Assembly: GCF_964019385.1 (NCBI RefSeq)
Contig: NC_088645.1
Location: 36,635,303-36,699,302 of the forward strand
Length of the DNA stretch: 64,000 bases
Direction: 5' to 3'
From: Sycon ciliatum
Taxonomy: Eukaryota; Porifera; Calcarea; Leucosolenida; Sycettidae
The notes beneath the pieces were generated by a model. It saw nothing but the letters and a program-made list of their open reading frames with translations. It was not told where the DNA came from and did no database searches. Of the stretch, positions 56,320 to 64,000 are shown one piece after another; the first letter of the stretch is position 1, and the number at the start of each line of letters is the position of its first letter. The position numbers and the translations under genes are program-made.

Positions 56320-58480
56320 TTGTGTTACACAGCCATCGAGACGCTTGGCTCCGTTCTCCTTGTTCATTTTTTCGTCAAGCAAAATTATTCAGGATCTCGA
56401 GAAATCGAGCTGTAAAGTCAACTTCTTGCTCACACCAGCGATGCTTTTGAAAACATGCCCTGATACCCACTGACACAACGGAGGAAAAACAACAGGAACC
56501 TCGATGGGGCCCAGGGAAGACTACAGGTGAAGAATGAAAAAATATTCTCTGATAAGACTGTCGATCGCGGAGTTCAAATTTTAGTAAGTTGAGATGGGAA
56601 TTTCCCAACTTTTCGCACTTATCGGCAAAAACAAGACTTTTGCCTGCAAAAAACAGAGCGCCAGACCGGCTGCGCAGCGCAGAAGGTTGGAGCCTCCTTA
56701 AACCAAATACAAAATAAATTGAATACCAACATCATGTGAGCCAGAAGACGCTAAAATATGACCACAGACCAAAATTTCGATTTAAGTTTTTGTTCAAAAA
56801 TGATCAAACACACCTAATGTTCACTGTGTGAAAGTTTTGGATTGATCTGACATGTCTACGTGTTGCTACAATGGTATTCTATGCAGCACTGTGGAAATGG
56901 TGAAATTCTATGTACAGCAGTGGGATTGTCATTTTTGCATACAGTTGATAATTATGTCCCTCAGTTCATCCTTTCCGGGTCAGTTCCTCTGCCCAGGGTC
57001 TTATAGCATGAGCTGACAGGTACTCTGCCACATCCAAAATTTATATAGGCAGCCGAGCTGGGTGTCCGAAATACCTCCTGGTTGGAGCACCACTGGAGAA
57101 CCGCCAGCGAAAACACCGTCAACATCTGTAGACGTCCGAAGACGTTGGCACTCCGCATCCTCTCCATCACACTCCACCTGTACTTTCAGATATGCAGTAT
57201 ACACTGCTGCGCAGAGTCTTCCTCAACAGACTCGGCGTCGCACTAATATTCTCGACACCAAAGCCCATCTGCCCACGGTCTTCTCCGCTCGCCAGAGAGT
57301 ACTGCTTTCGCTGCCCACTGCTCGTGCTTGCGATGTTCCGCATAAGGGTACTAGTACTCCAATTATCCCTTGAAGGAGCAGCAGAGTCCATTGATTGGTT
57401 TTGCACTTGCAACCAACACTGGCATTGTCCCGGATATGTGCAGCGATGTCCACTCTGGCCAAATCATCGGCCGACTCACCTCCCAAGTCAGTGTCGATGC
57501 CAAAAGCTTGCCAGGTTGTCATTGTATTCTTTTGTATTGCTTTTATTTAACATTGCAAGTCAAACGGGCAATCATGCATCAATTCTTTTAACACTCGATG
57601 AAAGTGTCGCCCTCAAATGAGGCATTGCTGTAGCCGTCATCGTATTCCTTCTGTTTCCGTTTTAAATCCTCAAAATATTTTGCCTGCGCATGGAGTGCAA
57701 GGATGTACAATGTAGTCTTCTTCCGCTCGGCAGTACATTAGGCTTTTCCTTCGATACATCGATGACGATCAGTTTTAGGCGACTCAGCGCAACATGGCGT
57801 ACAAACTCAAACAAATAAACTTACTTGCAACAAAGAAATGCATCTGGAAGAGTCCAGTCAACCTAGGAGAGCACCAACAGCGACTCGCGTTGCGCTGCAC
57901 TTCGTATTTTTTTGCTGCGGAATTCAAACCCGATTTTTCGACTTTATAAAAGCTGTGGTCGTGTTTTAGCACACTCTGGCTCATGTCATGATTGGACCGC
58001 CGGCAGGGGGGGGCTGCATATGGCATTACACTACTTTATCAAAAACCGGACATGTTATTCATATTCATTAGGTTGATAGAATCGGATAATGAAGAAACAA
58101 CGACACTGAAGGAGACGAAGCAAAAGCGAGCTGTCAATGCTGTCTGAAGTCAGAAGGGAGACCTGCGGCTCTGGCTGGCTAAGGCTTGCTGATTAGTTAG
58201 TTGGCACGGCCTAGATCATGAATGCTACTGGCAAGTGTACAATATTCACAATACAATCGCCATGACGACCAGATCGGTATGTTCGGTTGTGCTGAGTATC
58301 CTATCAGATGAAGTGCTAGTATCAAATTATAGATAAGAAAAAAAGGCTCGCACAGATATCTGAGCTGTTGTTCTCTCGGTTCACATAAACGCTGACCGAA
58401 ATTCAAGTCTGCTCTGATGTCAAGAGTTCAAATCGTGAAATTCTTCATTGACTATATGCCTAGTTGCTGCCCATGTGGTA
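56320..58480. other. Intron, unassigned
   Basis: GCAAGTCAAACGGGCAATCA at about 57555 recurs near 38812, so a dispersed repeat is present. Reading frames at 57.0-57.6 kb carry no known domain. Confidence 0.4.
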
Positions 58481-58494
58481 CGTGCGAATGAATG

Positions 58495-58550
58495 AAGATC
58501 TGAATGAAGATCGCCGCGTTGGCAGCATGTGTAGCTTCCAATCTGGTCAG
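58495..58550 (-). pseudogene. Degenerate fragment of an EGF-A exon
   Basis: On the minus strand CAGATTGGAAGCTACACATG then CTGCCAACGCGGCGATC would read QIGSYTCCQRGD, matching the EIGNYTCCQRGY part of the EGF-A exons. Both ends are lost. A second scrap, CCTGTGCATTCTTCGATCCC at about 58756, matches the exon end. Confidence 0.6.
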
Positions 58551-58817
58551 GCCGGTCAGGCTGTGGCCGGACCAACTTTTTGGCGACCTACGTGTACACT
58601 GATGGGGAGGTCATGTGTACACCACAGTATACCCTCCATATCATACACACTGTATGAAAAGCTATGTGCATACCCTCCATATCATACACAAACTGTATGA
58701 AAAGGCTAGGCTATGGCGGGACCAATCAAAGACTGCTTCGGCCTGTACAGGTTAAACCTGTGCATTCTTCGATCCCAGGCCTGGAATTAAAGCTGCATGA
58801 AGATCCACATTACTAAC

Positions 58818-58958
58818 CTGTACATTCTTCGATCCCGGCACTGTTCAGCATTGTCCTATTGGCGATATACCCGAGTTGGCAGCATGTATAGTTTCCAATC
58901 TCATTAATGCACCTTTTATAGTCACAGGGTGGTGAGGGCAGAAGACACTCGTTGATAT
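58818..58958 (-). CDS. EGF-A exon (C4-C5 adjacent), copy 1 (most 5' seen)
   Basis: A 141-base exon, acceptor GGCAG and donor GTTAGT, phase 1-1. The peptide DINECLLPSPPCDYKRC, core CINEIGNYTC, adjacent second Cys, YIANRT and the ending AGIEECTG. Only about three residues differ from the copy at 7830, 51 kb away, which implies a recent duplication or gene conversion. It is the first exon of the mosaic gene inside the window; upstream exons are beyond the right edge or unrecognised. Confidence 0.88.
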
Positions 58959-59194
58959 CTGCCACAAAATAACACACATACATGCACGTACACACGCAAA
59001 CGAAAATGTGGGAAAGGAGCCAACTACCAGCCTGATAAGCTCTAGCCTGATCCACTGCCTTGCAATTGGAATAGGCGCTGCCTCTCTTGTGAACTGCACA
59101 GGCGTCATCCTAACACAGGCCATCTAACTCCACCATGGTCAACATACTGAAAAATTTAACCCCGCTGATGCATTCTTTTCTTCCGATTATCATA

Positions 59195-59362
59195 TTCGTT
59201 CCTTCTTGTCTTAGTGTTTACGATGATTCTCACTTTTCTGTTTTGTGCCGTGCAAGTTATGTTAAGCAGTTGAAGGTTCTGGAAGCTGTATGTATTCGTG
59301 TGCATAATCCTGTTCTTTGTAAACAAAAGAAGCATGTAGTCGCGCTAAAGTTGTTCTCGTAG
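59195..59362 (+). pseudogene. Penelope-like element C-terminal tail
   Basis: SVYDDSHFSVLCRASYVKQL, LEAVCIRVHNPVLCKQKKHV and ALKLFS, aligned with the C-terminus at 38088-38200 (LEALYI ... LCLQKKNVLSLQLFG). 5'-truncated; the stop is in place. Confidence 0.75.
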
Positions 59363-59402
59363 CTGGTTATCAGATGTAAATGTTGTGTCATGTTGCACTG
59401 TA

Positions 59403-59617
59403 CTGTAAGACATGTATATATAACGAGGAAGTAAATCTAACGTTTTAACGGATGACATTTCTTCGTTATAATAAGATCCGTTGAGGCCGTACTGCTTCAT
59501 ATATGCTGTGTATGGATATGGCAGAATACTACAAGATCGTTAACATATCTTCTCGTTAACCTATGAATTTTGGACACTCGTTAAATTTGCGACTCGTTAT
59601 AATAACATGTCTTACAG
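59403..59617. mobile_element. Tc1-type MITE, TA target duplication
   Basis: 215 bases. Left end CTGTAAGACATGTATATATA and reverse-complemented right end CTGTAAGACATGTTATTATA, with TA at 59401-59402 and 59618-59619. The interior is rich in CGTTAAC/ACGAG words and has no frame. It follows directly after a Penelope-like tail. Confidence 0.78.
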
Positions 59618-60366
59618 TATCACGTCATGCTTTGTGCCCGCACTCTGTTATATATGCTAGCACTATGTTTGACACATATTATGTAATGCTGTAGCACTTC
59701 CCTTTTTTGTTCACACTTTTAATTATGCTGTTATAAAATGTTCTATTTTTTGTACACAGTACCCTCAGTTCTGATACTATTCACTTATGAGCGGAACACG
59801 AAAATCGATTTTGAATAACATAAAAATCTAGTGTTGAAACAATCTCACCGGGTACTCGTTAGCTCGCTCGCCAGAAACTCGGCTCTTTTGTGCGGCCAGC
59901 TCGTTTGCACTAACGAGCACCGTACACCATACTCCGTACATATTTCAGTACATTTCTATCAGGGAGTCGTAAACTATTGTACAACTCTCTGGTCGATCGA
60001 GAGTCCAGTCCCGAGCAAAGTTAAAATCACTCGCAGTTACAGTGGCTGTATACCTGCACGACACTTAAGTTGTTTCAGTTGTCGTTGCAGCTTTGGTGGA
60101 CGCCACTGATGTCTTGTTCCGCATCTGCTAACCTGTTGCAGGACACGCTTTGGTCAACGCTGCATTCGAGTGAAAGTTACGCTCAGTCGTTTGGAAGTTC
60201 TCCCGCGATGCAGCGAAGAACAAGGATACTTGCAATCGTTGCAAAACAGTCTATTCTTACAAAGGCTGCTCAAAGACGGCGCTGAAAAATATCTCGACAC
60301 CAAACAGCAGTCCGAAGTGAAGCAGCAGGGATTTAAACAATCGACGAGGAGACAATAGTCATAAAA

Positions 60367-61000
60367 TGGCAATAAATAAGATAAATTGTGCACTCATAAC
60401 AACAGCAAAAATGAAGAAAGTCAAGTTCCATAACGTTTTCTTGTGACTGTCATCAGTGGAACGCCGTCACATAAAAATGTAATAACTAAAACACACACTT
60501 ATATACATGTAGCTAATATGGTTTCAGGTAGAAATACAGCAGCTAACAAGTACAAAAAGCGAAGTTTGCACCTTTGCAATGTGTGAATATAGTGTATGTG
60601 AGAAAGGTAGTGGCAGATGAATGTGATACTGTGTGTATATTCGTACTCGTGACCCTGTGCTATGTAAACAGAAAGAAAACGTTGTATCACTCACACTATT
60701 CAAGTAATACACACGCATCATTACATTCATTCACACAGTATCACATTCATCTGCCACTGCCTTTCTCACATACACTATATTCACACATTGCAAAGGTGCA
60801 AACTTCGCTTTTTGTACTTGTTAGCTGCTATATTTCTACTTGAAACCATATTAGCTACATGTATATAAGTGTGTGTTTTAGTTATTACATTTTTATGTGA
60901 CGGCGTTCCACTGATGACAGTCACAAGAAAACGTTATGGAACTTGACTTTCTTCATTTTTGCTGTTGTTATGAGTGCACAATTTATCTTATTTATTGCCA
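60367..61000. repeat. 269-base inverted repeat around a Penelope-like tail
   Basis: Left arm 60367-60635 and right arm 60732-61000 are reverse complements with about three mismatches seen. The left arm continues into RTRDPVLCKQKENVVSLTLF (60635-60703), the C-terminus of a Penelope-like protein, followed by a stop. So the 96-base spacer holds the end of the ORF, and the right arm is an inverted copy of what precedes it. Such inverted partial copies are known around Penelope elements. Confidence 0.85.
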
Positions 61001-61130
61001 GTTTAATTTGAGTTAGATGCAAAATTTCAACCCGGGTCAAGCGCAATGCGTCATGTAAACGCGCCATTCATTTTGTGTACAGCGCGGGTTGAAATCTGAC
61101 CCGGGTTGAAACGCTTCATGTAAACACAGC

Positions 61131-61462
61131 CTTAGAATAAAGAGGGCCGGCACCGGGTCCAGGACCAATATGGTTCAGATGGTCTCAATAGACCGAGGCT
61201 CTACCAACCGTGAGGAAGGTTGTAGAAAGGTCGCTGTTTCCGAACACGGTGTCCTCCACCTTGTTTCATGCTGCTATCAAACTATGAACACTAAGTATAA
61301 TTGTAGGCAAATATCCCCTATCCCTGGTTTCGCTGCCTATGACTCAGACGTAGGTTAAAGAGGCAGCGCCGTCGTGCCACTTTACGGGACATCTCTAAAT
61401 GTATTGAATCGATGTGAAATATGACCACAATGATGTACCCAATGTACTCAAGGAATACTTAA
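61131..61462 (+). repeat. Dispersed repeat D, copy 2 (interrupted at TTAA)
   Basis: Nearly identical to 52660-52995 up to GGAATACTTAA, then broken by the element starting at 61463. Confidence 0.85.
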
Positions 61463-61710
61463 AGGGGAACTCCACGAAAAAATGAAAATTTGATAGCCTG
61501 TAGAGTTTCGGGCGCTGAGTCGAATGGTCTTGGTCCGAAGTCTCTACGAGAAAGCGTTCTTGAGATATTTCAATTTTAGCCACGCCCCATACCAATGTAT
61601 GTGTGACGTCATTGTGGCAATGTGCGAAAATACTTGGATTTTGAATCTCACTTTCTTCAGGACGAAAGTCACTTCAGAAAGTAGTTTGCCAAGTCGCCTG
61701 AGCCGCTGCA

Positions 61711-62264
61711 ATGCCAAATTGTTGTGTTGTTGATTGTGCCAGTATCACATCATCCTCCTGGGGTTAGTTTTCTCAAATTCTCAAAGGATGGAGACCTGGC
61801 AAAGCGCCGAGATGTTGCAATGCGTCGTGAAAATTTCAAGCCTATTTTCGCAGCACGAGCTATGTTTGCTCGCTGCATTTATGATCCAGAGGGACTTGAG
61901 AGCTGAGTTTTGACGAGTACGCCGTCCAGGAAAGCCCTCATCAGTGTACCAGTGCCCTCCGAACCGTGAGCCTCCAGCAAAGCGAACTCAACAAGCTGCA
62001 ACTGAGAAAGCAGGGCGAGATACGTCCCATCAGGATCAGAAGAGTACATCACCCCACCAGCTCCGACTGCAGCTAGCTGATGAACGATATTACCCCAGTA
62101 ACTTTGCGCATACCAGTACTCAAACTGTGCACATCTGTCATCAACTGGGACGCAAACAGACAGACCCCAGCAAGTACGAAGGTTACAGAACTGTTTGCTT
62201 GCGATGTGCAGGCAGCATGCACGACGAACTGTCTCACCAATCCTGCCAAACTGAACCAGTGTAA
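61711..62264 (+). pseudogene. THAP-domain transposase N-terminus, frameshifted
   Basis: ATG at 61711 gives MPNCCVVDCA, the CxxxC-type start of THAP domains. A shift near 61745 gives HPPGVSFLKFSKDGDLAKRR, then AMRRENFKP. The invariant Trp is replaced by Arg and the CxxHF end by ARCIYD, so zinc binding and DNA binding are probably lost. After another shift, TSTQTVHICHQLGRK and SHQSCQTEPV continue, followed by a possible donor GTAAGT at 62259. It would bind the element's ends if intact. Confidence 0.6.
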
Positions 62265-62299
62265 GTTGATTGCGTGGATATGTCTCTATTTATAACAGC

Positions 62300-64000
62300 T
62301 ACCCTACTTCTAGGCATGGTTGCATGAATACCATATCACTCAGAGCAATTGTTAGAAGTCTGGACAGCCTTGGAATAGTGCAAGTAAAGTGAAACAAAAA
62401 TATATTACACTCCAAGTTTCACGCTTGCGGGATCACCAGGCCAAAAAAAATCTAATTTCGAACAAGGAATGGGTTCTGGTTGTATGCGAAAGAAAAGTAA
62501 GTGAAGACCTATTGTGCAAGGAATACAGTGGGAGCTACACATATTATACACATGCACTCACACCATCACCCACATGCGCGCGCGTACGTGTGCGTGCACA
62601 CACACAAACACAACAACACACACACACATACGCACCCACATACTCAAACTCACTCGCACGCACGCTAGCCTAAGGATAGTACATATGCTGTAGTAGTGGT
62701 ATACTTAGTGAAATGACTATGTGTACATCTAATGACGCCGCCACTCCACGCCAGAAGACAACAAACATCTGCTGCAACATTTTTGCTCCCGTCTCTTATG
62801 GGCAACACAGGGAATGAAACGAACAATGCAATTGAGAACAAGAGTCGTCCTGTACGGTGAAGTTTCCATTTTCTCATACAGCAGTATATGAGCCCCAGCC
62901 AGCAGAAACCTGAACATGTGTAATTTTTCAAAAATTATTTTTTCGCTCGAAATTGATTCTACACTATTAATCATTCAAGTTATCAAGTTTGGTGACAATC
63001 TGATAAGCGAAAGCATGAAAAATAGAGTTTGAAGTCACACAGGTCAAGATTCGGTACAGTTGGCGCAGCATCCATGCCCAGTGACTCCATGCAAGTTGAT
63101 CCTACAGTTTCTGATTGTGATGTGGAACAGGTACATGTAAGTAAATAGAATGCAAGTCAGGCTTGCCCTCTTGGTGCTGCAGGCATGAGTAGTTTAGAAG
63201 TGTGACGATATTCCGTATAGACCACTACCTTCTTTACAACACCAGAGTGCAAAACGATGATTGGTGGCTGGCCTTCCAAATTGTGTTCAGGGACCTCTGT
63301 GCGGGCAGTTTGAGTGTTGTCCCAAAGCTTGCCATACTGATAGATGTACTGACCAATACCACTGACATCCACTCCTTTGCACACTTTCACTCTGATCATG
63401 ATTTCAGCATAATTGTATTTCAATGATATGAGTGAATACTCGCGTTTTGTAGCACGTGAAGATGTTGCCCCAAAGCGTTCAGCCGGTTTGACTTTTTAGG
63501 AATCCCCTTTCTCAGCACAGGCAGCAGCCAGCTTGGCGTCGTCTGGCAAGGTAGAGTACTGATAATACTACGCTCTGTTTTGCGACGTGAGAAGCCCTCC
63601 ATCAGTGTCTGCAACATCATTGTTGTCGATGTAGAAATACGGATCGCTCAGCGGGTCGACATTTAGCCTCTCCTCGCAGTCGCTATTACTCCAGCACTGA
63701 CTATCGTCGCCACCAGTATCCAGTGTGGATTTTATGAGGGCTCTTCGTTGCTATGCATATGAGACTCGCCACTGCTGGACAAACTCAGCGAGATCGTCAC
63801 CAAAGAAATAATTCCGATCGCGAACTAACTTTCAGCGCCGCTTCGTACAGGGAGTCTGACGCTGACAACTCTGGACCTAAGTCCTTGTCGCGACACCTGT
63901 CGCCATCGCTGTGTCTAAACTCAACCTCCGTTTGAGGAGGTCTCACCTAGCGCTGAAATCAATTGACCAGAGACATTTGAAGACACTTGAAACTCCTTTG
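62300..64000. other. Unassigned right end
   Basis: CA/CG alternation at 62550-62660. A segment near 62917 resembles 19615. Minus-strand frames (62665-62931, 63157-63423, 63420-63620) have no domain I can name. No exon of the mosaic gene was found here. Confidence 0.4.

Larger units (their letters stand above)
61463..64000 (+). mobile_element. THAP-bearing TTAA (Kolobok-like) element, 5' part
   Basis: TTAA at 61459-61462, then the terminus AGGGGAACTCCACGAAAAAA. The matching empty site is at 52992-52995. The continuation of repeat D (CCCCAACTGTGAC) does not reappear before 64000, so the right end lies beyond the window. A THAP-type frame starts at 61711. TTAA targets plus a THAP protein fit the Kolobok superfamily. 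Sequence from about 62.3 kb on is unassigned and could include other insertions. Confidence 0.65.

Overview
The window looks like intron-rich genomic DNA of an invertebrate animal. I see no bacterial-style operons and no CRISPR array. The only host coding sequence I can support is a series of short exons with AG/GT splice borders and phase-1 ends, separated by kilobases of intron filled with repeats. The retroelements (two-ORF non-LTR elements, Penelope-like elements) and DNA transposons (piggyBac, a THAP-bearing TTAA element, Tc1/pogo-like MITEs, a RING-bearing RAG1-like element) fit a marine invertebrate, possibly a sponge or other non-bilaterian. The species cannot be fixed from the sequence.

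Host gene: twelve exons lie on the minus strand between 58958 and 2529. Read 5' to 3' they are EGF-A (58.9 kb), CCP (54.0), EGF (53.3), EGF (52.1), EGF (50.2), CCP (42.3), EGF (34.7), EGF-A (23.5), CCP (22.0), EGF (8.5), EGF-A (7.9), EGF (2.6). Every exon is phase 1 at both ends and encodes one disulfide-rich extracellular module, so any combination joins in frame. The simplest reading is the middle of one very large secreted or membrane-anchored mosaic protein (EGF plus Sushi-like), with both ends outside the window. Separate tandem genes cannot be excluded. EGF-A and CCP exons are paralogues that share flanking intron sequence, so modules were duplicated together with their splice sites.

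Introns: 1-5.4 kb holds GA/GATA arrays, MITEs and LINE tails. 5.5-7.5, 26.8-27.9 and 32.3-33.1 kb hold clusters of a dispersed repeat with a Pol III B-box-like site. 9.7-12.0 kb holds a broken RING-finger transposon with RAG1-like layout. 12-18 kb holds three LINE copies. 24-27 kb holds a CA array, a Tc1-type MITE and a long-TIR TTAA element. 27.9-32.0 kb holds a nearly full-length LINE on the minus strand. 33.6-34.3 kb is a piggyBac-type MITE. 35.7-36.6 kb is a pogo-like element. 37.2-38.2 kb is the endonuclease end of a Penelope-like element. 38.9-41.7 kb is a full-length decayed piggyBac. 42.5-47.9 kb holds two LINEs. 47.9-49.7 kb holds LINE tails. 50.3-51.0 kb is a GA array. 59-61 kb holds Penelope tails and a near-perfect inverted repeat. 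61.5 kb to the end is the 5' part of a THAP-bearing TTAA element.

Three TTAA insertions have matching empty sites elsewhere in the window, which gives exact ends and a relative order of events.
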